DNA of 64,000 bases from Schleiferiaceae bacterium (lineage in GTDB: Bacteria > Bacteroidota > Bacteroidia > Flavobacteriales > Schleiferiaceae). The translations under genes were made by a program, and so were the position numbers. This document shows positions 42,510-51,909 of this stretch, piece after piece; position 1 is the first letter of the stretch, and each line of letters begins with the position of its first letter. Where the stretch lies: NCBI GenBank assembly GCA_018401735.1, contig JAGYKI010000002.1, forward strand, positions 62,001-126,000, written 5' to 3'. Below the pieces are notes generated by a model that had not been told where the DNA came from, searched no databases, and saw only the letters and a list, made by a program, of their open reading frames with translations.

Positions 42510-45500
42510 ATGAGAAATTATTATCGACTAGTTTCTAGCTTTTTTAGCTCCAAAATTTTCTATTTCCTGTTTTTTGGTTTTTCCTTAGTAGGGGGGCTGA
42601 ACGCGCAAAATAAAATCGCATTAAGCGATTCTAATATCGTAAACCTAGGAATTAGGGGTGATGCCAACCGTTTGGTGGACGAGCAGGTTTTAGCTGGGGA
42701 TCCACGCGCGGGACAGGGTGGTGCAGTTACTAGCAAATTCGATCAGACTTATAATCCGATATACAATCCGGCTTCGATTTTAATAAAGCTTTTTGAAGAC
42801 TATGCCCTAGAGGATTTATGGTATTACGATTCCAATGGTAAGGATACGATTCGCGTGTATGGTGGCGATCCTTCAGCTTGGGTGTTTCTAGGCAACTTGG
42901 TGACCGACCGTTATAATCAGTGGCAGGCTTTTCCTATCCAAGATACGTTTAAGTTTTTGCGCCTCGACTTCCGTCACCCGCAGGCGGCCATTAATGAGAT
43001 TGTGTTGTACGGAACGGCTCTCGGGACTCGAAAAACGCAAATTCCCTTGGCGCAAAATCCAGCGCAGCTGACCATGGGCCAGCTGATGGGTATTAACGGT
43101 TTTGTTGATGATCCTAAAAACATGCTCAGCACTGCTGCAGGTACTTTGCGCGAATATCACCGCTGGGACTGGGATGAAGGTAATGGGCTGGCGGGCTATA
43201 CTGGTTTTCCACAGAGTGAATACGCCTTCGCGCCTTCTTATGTGAGTACTTGGAATTTTGACGATTATTACGGACAGCTCGTTCAAAGTGGAGTAGAGAT
43301 TGCTCCCTGCTTGCAAGGCAGCCCGCCTCATATTCGCGATAGCTTAAACGATGACTCTAAGCCGATTCGCTTGGCTAAAGATCCGGCCGATCCGGCAAGC
43401 TATAGAGAACACGCCGAGTATATGTTTCAATTTGCGGCGCGCTATGGACAAACAAGTGTGGCACCGTCTTTTTTAAAATTAAGAGCCGGACAAAGCCCGA
43501 AATCGGGCTTAGGTTTTATAAATTATTTGGAAAATTGGAATGAACCCGATAAGTGGTGGCGTGGCCGTGAGGGTTATTTCAGCCCTTTCGAATTAGCCGC
43601 CATGAGCAGTGCCGATTGTGACGGGCACGAAGGAGCTTTAGGGGCTGGCTTCGGCATGAAAGCCGCCGACCCCAATATGAAAATGGTAATGCCAGGCTTG
43701 GCTTCCCTCGATTTAAACTATGTAGAAGGAATACGTTTATGGTCGGAGTACAATCGCCAAAGTGGCTTTCCTTTCGACGTGCTCAATTTCCACCATTACA
43801 GCAATACGGGTGGCGGACAGTTTAGTAATGCCAGCAAGGGGCTTAGTCCCGAAGAAGATAATTTGAAAGGAAAGTTGCGTCGTATCGTAAACTACCGCAA
43901 TACTTGGCTGCCGGGCAAGGAAATTTGGCTTTCGGAGTTCGGTTATGATACGAATCCCAACTCCCCACAAGCGGCGCCGGCCATCGGAACTAACGATGAG
44001 TTAGAAGTCCAGTCGCAATGGTTATTGCGGAGCTTTTTGGAAATTGCTGCATCCGGCATCGATCGGGCACAAATGTATATGCTGCGTGATGTAAACGCCG
44101 CTAATCCTAATCAGTATAATAGTAGTGGTTTAACGCAGGAAAAGTGGAATCAGCACCAAGCGAAAAAGTCGTATTTCTACCTCAGCGGTATGCGACAGAT
44201 TTTAAAGGAATACTTTTTTGAGGGCGAGCTAAATTTAGTGGATGCCGATTTGCGCGCTTATCGTTTTCGTCACCGCGATACCGATAGCATTTGCTACGCC
44301 ATTTGGTCGGCCACTTCTCGAGCGCGGGTGATTAATAATTACCGTTTTTCTACCGCCGGTATGGGCCGAGCCATTCTCGCAGAAGTGCAAAGTGACTCTA
44401 CCCAAGCACGCTTAAGCACATTAGCCATACAGAGTGATAGCGTGAGTTTAACGCTTAGCGAAATGCCTATCTTTTTAAAACTCATTCCCAGCGATGCAGT
44501 GGCTCCTAAGGCAATAGCGCAAAGTGTTTCGGTTTCCCTAGATGCGCAGGGATTGGCACAAATCGCCCTGGAAGCGGTAGATGCAGGTAGCTCGGATGAT
44601 AAACGTATTACTAAACTTTACCTATCGCGCGAAAGCTTGGACTGTAGCGACTTACCAGCAGGACAAAATAGCGTGGAGCTAGATTTAATGCTCTACGCTT
44701 GCGACCATTTTCAGTGCGATAGCGCCACTTTTAAAGTGTATTTAAGCGATACCTTGGCTCCCCAACTTAGCCTTAAAAAGCATAAGGCTTATTTAGATGC
44801 CAATGGTCAGCTGCAAGTGCAAGCGAGCGATTTTGTTAGTAGCGTGCAAGACAATTGCGGCGGTTCAATTCAACTGCATTTGAGTGAAGAAAACTTTGAT
44901 TGTTCCGATTTAGAAAGCGAAGGCCTGTTGACAGTTTCTTCTGATGGCAGCTGGCTAAAGAGTAGCTACACGTCTCTGGTAAACGCCATGACTTGGCCTT
45001 GGTTGGGAGCGGGCGATTTCCCTCACGATAGCACCTACAATCAGCCAGTAGAAATTGGTCAGCCTTACCGCTGGCATTCTCTGGATGCAGTAACGGGATC
45101 GCAAGTGATAAAGGCCGATTCGCGGGTGCAATATTTTAAGAAAGAGTTTCAGCTAAGTGGAGATGTTTTAAAAGCCACCTTCGCGGTAACGGTAGATGAT
45201 GACCTAGAGATTTACATTAACGGTAAATTATTAGCGCGCGAAAATGTTTGGGGCGCTCCACGCACAGGCGCAGCAGCAGTGCATTCTTTTGAAATTGACG
45301 CGAGCGGAAATTACACCAATGGCCCGCAGGGAACAACGCCCTTTGGCTTAATCAATGGTTTGCCTTTGGGGCATTATTTTACTCAGGGAAACAATGAAAT
45401 TTTAGTAGTAGTGCGCAATGGCGGCCCGGGTAATGTGGGTGGTTTTAGTTTTAAGATGAATTTAGAAACCAGTCTTAATACCAATATAGTTAGCGACGGC

Positions 45501-46451
45501 AGCTGGGAGAAAAGTAGTTTAGTTTCTACCCTTAGTGCCCTCAGTTTCCCATGGACGGGCGCGCAAGTTTTACCCACCGAAAGCTCCTTTACGAGTTTCG
45601 CTCAAGTAGGACAACCCAAGCCATGGAAAACCATCGATTCGGTAGCGGGCGCGGAAGTGATAAAATGTGCTTCGGGCGTAGAGTTTTACCGCAAGAAGTT
45701 TATTTTAAAAGGAAATTACTGGTCAGATTTACGCTTGTGGATGCGGGTAGATGACGATATGGAAATCTATCTAAATGGACATTTAATTGCGCGTGAAAAT
45801 GTTTGGGGTATTGCGGCTACTGGCCCAGGTTCCTTGCATAGTTTTCAATTGGGTGAAGCCGGCTTTGAAGCCGGCTTTGAAGCCGGCTTTGAAAACGGCA
45901 GTGATAGCACCCGTGGTTTTGGCCTTTTAGATAGTGCCGCGCTGGCCTATTTACAATCGGGTGAAAATGAAATAATGCTGGCCGTGCGTAATACGCTTAA
46001 CGGTAATAGCGGTGGTTTTTCTTTACGCATGGAAGTGAAAGGCGAAGCGGCACAAGCCCTCGATTTAATAGCGACCGATATACACGGAAATAGTAGTTAT
46101 CATCAAGTTTTCTTGCGGGTAATGGACAGTATTGGTGCTTGCCAGACGAGTGCTATTTCGGCGAAAAACCTCAGTGCAGCCGAGCCTATAGATAACACCA
46201 CAGTAGAGCTAAGAACCTATCCCAATCCGGTACGTGATCAGTTTTGGATTAGCTTACCCGAGAGCACGGAAGGAGCAGTAGAAGTACAGATTATCAACAT
46301 GGCGGGACAGTTGGTACAAAGCTTAAAGCAAGAGGCCTATGGTGAGCAAGAACTAACTTTAAATTTAGAATTATTGGAGCCTGCTATGTATTTGGTGCGG
46401 GTACAAGGGAGTTTTGGTGTTTATACTGAGAGGATATTAAAGCAAGCTTAG
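42510..46451 (+). CDS. Secreted clan GH-A glycoside hydrolase with T9SS sorting domain
   Basis: 1313 residues. After a signal peptide (cleavage near LNAQ) comes a discoidin-like beta region (about 45-175) and a TIM-barrel hydrolase domain. The acid/base is Glu345 in LENWNEPDKWW and the nucleophile is Glu476 in IWLSEFGYDT, the clan GH-A spacing seen in GH5/GH39-like enzymes. Residues 690-800 hold HYR-like segments. Two homologous modules follow (each about 170 residues, SDGSW...LENV-W-style VDDDxEIYxNGxLIARENVWG), probably carbohydrate-binding. A type IX secretion sorting domain with TYPNPVRDQFW ends the protein. The substrate is not evident. An in-frame 12-bp triplication lies in the second module. 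Confidence 0.85.
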   Translation: MRNYYRLVSSFFSSKIFYFLFFGFSLVGGLNAQNKIALSDSNIVNLGIRGDANRLVDEQVLAGDPRAGQGGAVTSKFDQTYNPIYNPASILIKLFEDYALEDLWYYDSNGKDTIRVYGGDPSAWVFLGNLVTDRYNQWQAFPIQDTFKFLRLDFRHPQAAINEIVLYGTALGTRKTQIPLAQNPAQLTMGQLMGINGFVDDPKNMLSTAAGTLREYHRWDWDEGNGLAGYTGFPQSEYAFAPSYVSTWNFDDYYGQLVQSGVEIAPCLQGSPPHIRDSLNDDSKPIRLAKDPADPASYREHAEYMFQFAARYGQTSVAPSFLKLRAGQSPKSGLGFINYLENWNEPDKWWRGREGYFSPFELAAMSSADCDGHEGALGAGFGMKAADPNMKMVMPGLASLDLNYVEGIRLWSEYNRQSGFPFDVLNFHHYSNTGGGQFSNASKGLSPEEDNLKGKLRRIVNYRNTWLPGKEIWLSEFGYDTNPNSPQAAPAIGTNDELEVQSQWLLRSFLEIAASGIDRAQMYMLRDVNAANPNQYNSSGLTQEKWNQHQAKKSYFYLSGMRQILKEYFFEGELNLVDADLRAYRFRHRDTDSICYAIWSATSRARVINNYRFSTAGMGRAILAEVQSDSTQARLSTLAIQSDSVSLTLSEMPIFLKLIPSDAVAPKAIAQSVSVSLDAQGLAQIALEAVDAGSSDDKRITKLYLSRESLDCSDLPAGQNSVELDLMLYACDHFQCDSATFKVYLSDTLAPQLSLKKHKAYLDANGQLQVQASDFVSSVQDNCGGSIQLHLSEENFDCSDLESEGLLTVSSDGSWLKSSYTSLVNAMTWPWLGAGDFPHDSTYNQPVEIGQPYRWHSLDAVTGSQVIKADSRVQYFKKEFQLSGDVLKATFAVTVDDDLEIYINGKLLARENVWGAPRTGAAAVHSFEIDASGNYTNGPQGTTPFGLINGLPLGHYFTQGNNEILVVVRNGGPGNVGGFSFKMNLETSLNTNIVSDGSWEKSSLVSTLSALSFPWTGAQVLPTESSFTSFAQVGQPKPWKTIDSVAGAEVIKCASGVEFYRKKFILKGNYWSDLRLWMRVDDDMEIYLNGHLIARENVWGIAATGPGSLHSFQLGEAGFEAGFEAGFENGSDSTRGFGLLDSAALAYLQSGENEIMLAVRNTLNGNSGGFSLRMEVKGEAAQALDLIATDIHGNSSYHQVFLRVMDSIGACQTSAISAKNLSAAEPIDNTTVELRTYPNPVRDQFWISLPESTEGAVEVQIINMAGQLVQSLKQEAYGEQELTLNLELLEPAMYLVRVQGSFGVYTERILKQA
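45858..45893 (+). repeat. 12-bp in-frame tandem repeat (three units)
   Basis: GCCGGCTTTGAA is repeated three times exactly, encoding Ala-Gly-Phe-Glu three times within the second C-terminal module. It keeps the frame and looks like a recent slippage expansion. Confidence 0.9.
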
Positions 46452-46467
46452 CTTTAGGAAACCGGTT

Positions 46468-47607
46468 TCAATATTGCTGAAGAACTTCACTATATATTTC
46501 TCTTTTAAAGGTATCGACATCTTCCTCCAAGAAAATATCTAGCATGATGCCTACATTTAGGGCATAGATTAAGTAAAGGTCCTTGCTGGGAAAATAATAA
46601 GCCTCAAGCGTATAGCCGGGGAGAGCGCCAGAATGTCCCCAGGCTACTAGACCATCAACCTCCTTACTTAACAGACCTAAACCATAAGAGCGGTAGCTCA
46701 TTTTTAACTCTTTTTGAGGATAGTTTTGCATTCTTTCTAGAGTTTTTGCATCGACCAGTTTAGTATTGAAGATTCCTTGCATAAAGAGATGAAGGTCAGA
46801 AAGACTACTAATGATACCATCCGAACCAGTCATTCCTTTTGCGATTCGAAGGGATGGCTCCGTGGCGGAGATTAATTCCTTTTGTTGAAATGGGTCAAAG
46901 TAACCTTGAGCAAGTGAAAAGCGAAAAGGTGGCTGGTAATTAGTTTCCTTTTTATAAAAACTTTCCTTAAGGCCGATAGCTCTGAAGATAGAATCGCTGT
47001 ACCATGTCGCATGACCTGCAGGCAACACTTGGTCCGCAATTAAAGTGAGAATTTCGTAATTACTATTGCTGTAAGAAAACTGTTCCCCAGCCGAAAAAAG
47101 AGGGTTTTTCCCAAAAACATATTTAGTAAGAATTCTGTCTCTAGCAAAGCTCATCTCCGGATCGCTTTGAAACTCCTCAAATATTGAAGGGTCGTCTGCA
47201 AAGTCTGGGATGCCGCTTGTATGGCTAAGTAAGTGGGCGATACTCAATTTTTCGCCATTAGGAATCTGTTTGATTATTGCTTCGTCTAGATAATTTATTA
47301 GAGGTGCATCTAAGCGCAATAAATCGGCCTGAATCATTTGTTGGATCATTATACCACAGTACATTTTACCGATGCTAGCCAAAGGGAAAAAGTGATCCGT
47401 ATTTAAAGGAATGGAGTCTTCTAAATTGGCCCAACCTTTACTTTCAAAATGAAGTATCGTATTTCCACGTGCCACTAAAAGACTAACTCCAGGTATGCTT
47501 TTATCTACATAAGTCTCTTGAATAGAGCTAAGTTGTGCATTTTGTCCTCTAAGGTTATCACTTAAGAGAAGAATTATAATAATGCTTGATTTAAGAGTAA
47601 GTTTCAT
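46468..47607 (-). CDS. Serine hydrolase (class C beta-lactamase/DD-peptidase fold)
   Basis: 379 residues with a signal peptide. The catalytic SxxK is Ser78-Ile-Gly-Lys81 in PLASIGKMYCG, the second motif YSN is in QFSYSNSNYE, and the third, a HxG variant, is in VAWGHSGALPGY. Such proteins are penicillin-binding-protein-like esterases or peptidases; a true antibiotic-resistance role is not implied. Transcribed after the outer-membrane barrel gene, 20 bases away. Confidence 0.88.
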   Translation of the reverse strand: MKLTLKSSIIIILLLSDNLRGQNAQLSSIQETYVDKSIPGVSLLVARGNTILHFESKGWANLEDSIPLNTDHFFPLASIGKMYCGIMIQQMIQADLLRLDAPLINYLDEAIIKQIPNGEKLSIAHLLSHTSGIPDFADDPSIFEEFQSDPEMSFARDRILTKYVFGKNPLFSAGEQFSYSNSNYEILTLIADQVLPAGHATWYSDSIFRAIGLKESFYKKETNYQPPFRFSLAQGYFDPFQQKELISATEPSLRIAKGMTGSDGIISSLSDLHLFMQGIFNTKLVDAKTLERMQNYPQKELKMSYRSYGLGLLSKEVDGLVAWGHSGALPGYTLEAYYFPSKDLYLIYALNVGIMLDIFLEEDVDTFKREIYSEVLQQY

Positions 47608-47627
47608 CCTCTAATTTTCGGGTAGGT

Positions 47628-48899
47628 TTATAAATGTCTTTGGGCTTTTCTTTTTTGATACCACCGTTGTGGGAAAAATACAAATTGGATGAAATTGAAT
47701 TCTAATTGATCGGCACGCTGTTTACCATTGCCAGTTACATCTACTTGTAAATTAGGGTAGTAACGTATATTAGTGCGCAGGGTCCAGGTATCAATGGAAG
47801 AGGGCATAATATCCCAACCGATCAATAAACCTAATTGCCAGAAGTAATCTCTTTGCACCGGAGCGAGTCTTTCCTCTCCTCTAAAGCTAGCTCCTGCCCA
47901 TGTTTCGTATGACACACTGGGGCCGATAAAAGGCTTAAAGCCATTATACTCGAAAAAATACATAAAAGCTTCTCCCGCAATGGAGCGTCGCGTAATAATA
48001 CTTTCAAGCTCAAAAGCTTCATCGCTAGAACTGTAATTACGATAGGAAAGGCCGAGGTGCAGTCCCGCATCGCTAATTAAATAACCTAGGCCAATATCCC
48101 AATTAAAAGTACTGGGATCTTTGGCTAAAGCATCGAACTCAGAACTTGGGTTTCGCGGTTTAAAAAGGTGAAAGGAAGTACTAGGGGCAATGCCAACCGA
48201 AAGGCTATTTAATGTCCCGGTTTTCCGCATTTCCTTTTCTAGTTTTAAATTGTAACCGCTTTTACTTCTTCTTTCCTCGGGCAGTGTGGTATCAAAAAAC
48301 TTAACGACTGATAAGCCAAAGAAGTGCTGGGGAATCCTGATTTTTTCCGTTTTATTTAGGTCGGTATACAGCTCATATTCAGGACTCGGAAGGTAATTGT
48401 ATTCTAAGTTAAGCTGCCAGCTTTGCCAGCGATAACTTAGCCCACCTAAGAAGTTATGACCGACCAAGCCTACATTACGTGATCCTTGCTTTTGCTCATA
48501 GCGAAGGTTTAAAAAACTCATACCATAACCGATAAAGGGCCTCATGCCCTTATCCTTTATCGCCCATGGATAATATCGGGCGGTAAAGTCTCCCGAATTA
48601 ATAAAGTTCATACTTCGGTTACTATCTATGTCAAACTGTTTAGGAAAAGCCACACTGATGCCAATATTGAAATCCAGATGCCCCCAAAAATGCAGCCCGC
48701 CAATGGCAAACCTCGGAGTATAACTAGACTTAAAGTTGCTAATATCACTTCCACTTGGAAGCCGACCTTGCTTTATTTGATGGATGAGGCCCAAGCCAAC
48801 ATAGGTTTGAGCAAATCGGTGCTGACTGTGATTATTTTCGTAAATCTGAGCACTTAAGGGTAAAAATGAAGTTAGAAATAGAATAACTATTGGACGCAT
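47628..48899 (-). CDS. Predicted outer-membrane beta-barrel protein
   Basis: 423 residues with a signal peptide (MRPIVILFLTSFLPLSAQ). The mature part is a series of amphipathic strands with aromatic girdles (FGGLSYRWQSWQLNLEYNYLPSP, WDIGLGYLISDAGLHLGLSYRNYSS), ending in FNFIQFVFFPQRWYQKRKA. It seems to hold two related halves of about 200 residues (each with a GLG/Y...FxGP segment). No close family name is recognised. Confidence 0.7.
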   Translation of the reverse strand: MRPIVILFLTSFLPLSAQIYENNHSQHRFAQTYVGLGLIHQIKQGRLPSGSDISNFKSSYTPRFAIGGLHFWGHLDFNIGISVAFPKQFDIDSNRSMNFINSGDFTARYYPWAIKDKGMRPFIGYGMSFLNLRYEQKQGSRNVGLVGHNFLGGLSYRWQSWQLNLEYNYLPSPEYELYTDLNKTEKIRIPQHFFGLSVVKFFDTTLPEERRSKSGYNLKLEKEMRKTGTLNSLSVGIAPSTSFHLFKPRNPSSEFDALAKDPSTFNWDIGLGYLISDAGLHLGLSYRNYSSSDEAFELESIITRRSIAGEAFMYFFEYNGFKPFIGPSVSYETWAGASFRGEERLAPVQRDYFWQLGLLIGWDIMPSSIDTWTLRTNIRYYPNLQVDVTGNGKQRADQLEFNFIQFVFFPQRWYQKRKAQRHL

Positions 48900-49001
48900 A
48901 GCCTACAATTTTAGGCCGCGAAAATCGGAAGACAAATGCTCTAAATCGCTTATAGAACAAGGCTTTGGTATGAAAGGTCAGTTTTAAGGGATCATTGGCC
49001 T

Positions 49002-49850
49002 TTAGATATCAAAGAAGGACTTAAGCTCAGCGACTTTTGTTCGAGAAACAGGCAGCCATTTATCGATAGCTTTTAGGCGAATTGAAAAGTTTTTGGCGTT
49101 TCCTTGCCATTCCCTAAGGTGCGCGGTATTGATTAAATAGCGATTGTGGATGCGCAGAAAAGGAAGTTCCTGCCATTCTTGCTCGAAATACTTCAACCTA
49201 TTTCTAAGCAGCTTATGCACCAATCCCTTTTCGGAGTCCAGATAATAGACTTCGAGGTAATTTCCGTCTGACTTTAACAGTAGTAGTTCTTCCAAATGAA
49301 GCCGTAATTGCACCGCCCCGGACTCATCACATAATTCGAGGCTTTTTTCTTTTTCAGAAAAGCGCTGTAATAGTTTGTTCTGTTCTATTTGTAGCCTCTT
49401 ATTTAATTGCGTTCGATATTGTGTTTGTTCAAAAAGCAGGAGAATACTCACGGGAAAGATGGCCATAATTAGCGATTTCAGTCCGAAACGTAAAAACTCT
49501 GAGCTGCCCCAGTCTTTTGCTTCTCCTAAAAGACTTAATAACAAGAGGTTGACAAAAATAATACACAGAACAATTATAAAGTCAAGCAAAAACTCCTTGC
49601 CTAAAGTCCAGGTACTTTCCTCCATAAAGCTTCCAAAAAAATGGCGCATACCAAAATAAATCATGATAATGGAAAGGGCGGTACTGCCACCAAAGATAAC
49701 CCCATTAGAAAGGCGATCTTTCCATGTCATGCTTGATAAACCAAAGGGCGCCAGCAAACCAATTAATACAAATATTACGATCGCAGGGATCAATACACTT
49801 AACCAAGTAAACTTCCCAGGATGTGGATATAGAAGGACCTTCTTTAACAT
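49002..49850 (-). CDS. Membrane-anchored LytTR DNA-binding regulator
   Basis: 282 residues. Four predicted membrane helices (about 17-38, 48-66, 86-110 and 125-143) precede a short coiled coil and a LytTR DNA-binding domain (about 180-280) with FLRIHNRYLINTAHLREW and WLPVSRTKVAELKSFF. In Bacteroidota such membrane-bound LytTR proteins act as one-component regulators. It is upstream of, and on the same strand as, the beta-barrel and serine hydrolase genes. Confidence 0.87.
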   Translation of the reverse strand: MLKKVLLYPHPGKFTWLSVLIPAIVIFVLIGLLAPFGLSSMTWKDRLSNGVIFGGSTALSIIMIYFGMRHFFGSFMEESTWTLGKEFLLDFIIVLCIIFVNLLLLSLLGEAKDWGSSEFLRFGLKSLIMAIFPVSILLLFEQTQYRTQLNKRLQIEQNKLLQRFSEKEKSLELCDESGAVQLRLHLEELLLLKSDGNYLEVYYLDSEKGLVHKLLRNRLKYFEQEWQELPFLRIHNRYLINTAHLREWQGNAKNFSIRLKAIDKWLPVSRTKVAELKSFFDI

Positions 49851-49889
49851 GTGGCTAATTTGATTTCAAAGGTCCAAAAAATAGTACTA

Positions 49890-50149
49890 ACCTGAGTTCG
49901 GCGTAAAATTAAGCCTCAGACCTCTTATAAATAGTGGGTTTTAAGCCGAAGCACTGAAGCAATAGCGGGCTATTGCGAAGGGCTAAGGCGCCAAAAACTG
50001 CTTTTTAGAAGAGGCTTACAAGTTTTTTCCAATAAAAGCGAAAATCCTGCATCTAGCTCATTTGCTGTAGCCCGCTACAGCTGCACGATCTAGGCTAGCC
50101 TTTTCTTTATATTGAAAATCTGAGGTTATAATCTTAAGTCGAACTCAGT
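49890..50149 (+). repeat. MITE-like element, copy B (diverged full length)
   Basis: 260 bp, plus orientation. It has diverged terminal repeats (ACCTGAGTTCGGCG ... GTCGAACTCAGT), both perfect hairpins, and the closing stem of the left domain as CCTCTT pairing with AAGAGG, a compensatory change relative to copy A (CCCCTT/AAGGGG). Flanking direct repeats are no longer clear. Copy C follows six bases later. Confidence 0.8.
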
Positions 50150-50155
50150 TCACTA

Positions 50156-50350
50156 ACCTGAGTTCGTCGTAAAATTAGCCTTGAGGCCCTTGGTAAAAGG
50201 GGCATTTGAGCTAGCGCAAGCCTGTTTTTTGCAGAAAAAGCGATAATTCAGTGTCTAAATAATTACTGTAGCCCGATGCGGCTGCGCAATGCAGACTTGT
50301 CTAATTTTTTATTGAAAACCTGAGTCTATAACTATAGGTGGGACTGCGGT
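50156..50350 (+). repeat. MITE-like element, copy C (left domain deleted)
   Basis: About 195 bp. Both ends are recognisable (ACCTGAGTTCGTCGTAAAAT ... TTGAAAACCTGAGTC), but the interior of the left domain is lost, leaving only CCCTTGGTAAAAGGGG. The right hairpin is degenerate (CTGTAGCCCGATGCGGCTG). It is arranged in direct tandem with copy B. Confidence 0.7.
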
Positions 50351-50357
50351 TTAAATA

Positions 50358-51389
50358 CTATAGAGGCAGAGTCTTCTTCACAATTTTCACAACACGGTTA
50401 TAGATAATTTCTGACAGGCTCCAATTATAGCCGTCAAAATTGGTGGTATTAGTAAACTGAATAATTACCGCGTCTATTTCGGGGTGGTACTGGGCAATAC
50501 TTTGATAGCCAGGGATTAATCCCGTATGATTGTATACATAAATGGAAGAGTATATTTCTTGTTCTCCCTCTTTAAATAAAGAGCCATCATTTAAGGCACG
50601 TAAAAAGACTCCCACATCTTGGGCGCTGGCAATCATAGAGCCGTAATCGGCGCTTTTTATATCTTCTTCTATACCAACATAATAGCCGCTCATTAAGCGC
50701 TCTAAATCCACCTCTTTAAGCGAGGCAAAGGTGTTGTGCAGATTTAAAGGTTTTAAAATGGTTTCCTGAATATATTGAAAGCTTGGGTAGCCTAAAACTC
50801 TTTCCATAATAATATCAAGGAGCAAGTAATTCGTATTAGAGTATTGATATTCTTTACCAGGGGAAAAGTTTGCAGGTAAATCAAGAACCCGATCCAGGGT
50901 TTCTTGCCTGTTTGTGGGCGGATGGGTCCAAAAGTTTGGGCTATCGGTAATATTGGGAATACCGCTGCGATGCTGTACCATCATGCTTAAGCTGATGTTT
51001 TCGGCATTTTCAATTCTTCCCTTTAATTCGGGGAGGTAATGGGCGAGGCTTTTATCTAAAGACAAGCGCTTTGCGTGCACCAATTTCGCAATGGCTGCCG
51101 CATTATAGAGTTTGCTAATACTGGCAATTTTAAACAAAGCTTGTGGGTCGGCGGGTATTTTGGTCTCTCTATTATGCCAGCCGGCTGCGTAAAATTGGGG
51201 TGCTTGCGCAGATTGGTCTACATAAACGATTATACCTTCGAAATGATAATCGAGGGCTTGATCTAGCTGTTCTTGAAGGGTATCGGGCAAGGGCATGAGC
51301 CAAGCCTTTAGCAAAATCCAAGGGACGAAAAATAAGGATATTATTCCCCCAAGGGGGAAAAGGAATTTGAGCATTTTTTTAGACTTCAT
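50358..51389 (-). CDS. Serine hydrolase (beta-lactamase fold), membrane-anchored
   Basis: 343 residues. A lysine-rich start and one hydrophobic helix (about 9-29) anchor it. The SxxK motif is Ser90-Ile-Ser-Lys93 in FKIASISKLYNAA, the Tyr motif is YQYSNTNYLLLD, and the third region VYNHTGLIPGYQSIAQ is a His-Thr-Gly. Paralogous in family to the serine hydrolase at 46468-47607 but only distantly similar. Element C lies just downstream of its stop and element D just upstream of its start. Confidence 0.87.
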   Translation of the reverse strand: MKSKKMLKFLFPLGGIISLFFVPWILLKAWLMPLPDTLQEQLDQALDYHFEGIIVYVDQSAQAPQFYAAGWHNRETKIPADPQALFKIASISKLYNAAAIAKLVHAKRLSLDKSLAHYLPELKGRIENAENISLSMMVQHRSGIPNITDSPNFWTHPPTNRQETLDRVLDLPANFSPGKEYQYSNTNYLLLDIIMERVLGYPSFQYIQETILKPLNLHNTFASLKEVDLERLMSGYYVGIEEDIKSADYGSMIASAQDVGVFLRALNDGSLFKEGEQEIYSSIYVYNHTGLIPGYQSIAQYHPEIDAVIIQFTNTTNFDGYNWSLSEIIYNRVVKIVKKTLPL

Positions 51390-51436
51390 AAATGGGGATA
51401 ATTCTTAATATTCCGCTCATATCGTAGGCTAAGATA

Positions 51437-51696
51437 ACGTGAATTCGACGTAAAATCAGGCCTCAGACCCCTTGTAAATAGTGGAGTTCTAGCCTATGTA
51501 GTGAAGCAATAGCGGGCTATTGCAATAAGCAGAGGCGCAGAAACCCGCTTTTAGAAGGGGCATAAATGGATTTTCAATAAAAGTGAAAATACTTCATCTA
51601 GTTCATTTCCTGTAGCCCGCTACCGCTGCACGATCTAGACTTGTCTTTTCTTTTTATTGAAAATCTGAGGCTATGATTTATAGTCTAACTCACGTT
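51437..51696 (+). mobile_element. MITE-like element, copy D (full length)
   Basis: 260 bp, very close in sequence to copy A. Terminal repeats are ACGTGAATTCGACG ... AACTCACGT, with perfect 7-bp flanking direct repeats TAAGATA (51430-51436 and 51697-51703). The left hairpin GCAATAGCGGGCTATTGC is intact; the right one has one change (CTGTAGCCCGCTACCGC). It lies 47 bases upstream of the serine hydrolase start codon and may influence its promoter. Confidence 0.85.
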
Positions 51697-51723
51697 AAGA
51701 TAGGCTTTGCATCTAGTAGTAGG

Positions 51724-51815
51724 CCCGCCTGAGGGATAGCAGCGGAAAGCCCACAGCGAGGCACGAGCGAGGACTTGCAGCGGATAGCCCGACCCGGAGG
51801 GGCAGGCCCAAAAAA
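51724..51815 (+). repeat. 92-bp intergenic repeat, copy 2
   Basis: Same element as 42258-42349 with about six substitutions. It lies 20 bases after the right flanking repeat of MITE-like copy D, in the gap before the lipase gene end. The abrupt end at CCCAAAAAA is shared by both copies. Confidence 0.8.
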
Positions 51816-51909
51816 TATAGACCCTCATTTTTTTGGCAAGAACTTTTTGAGGTTTATCCATAGGATTTCTGCTAAAACCGATTCTTTATAAAAGCAAGGG
51901 GGTCTAATT

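Noticed and set aside
46468..47607. Antibiotic-resistance beta-lactamase
   Set aside because: The SxxK and YSN motifs belong to the broad serine-hydrolase/DD-peptidase family; nothing specific to class C resistance enzymes is seen.
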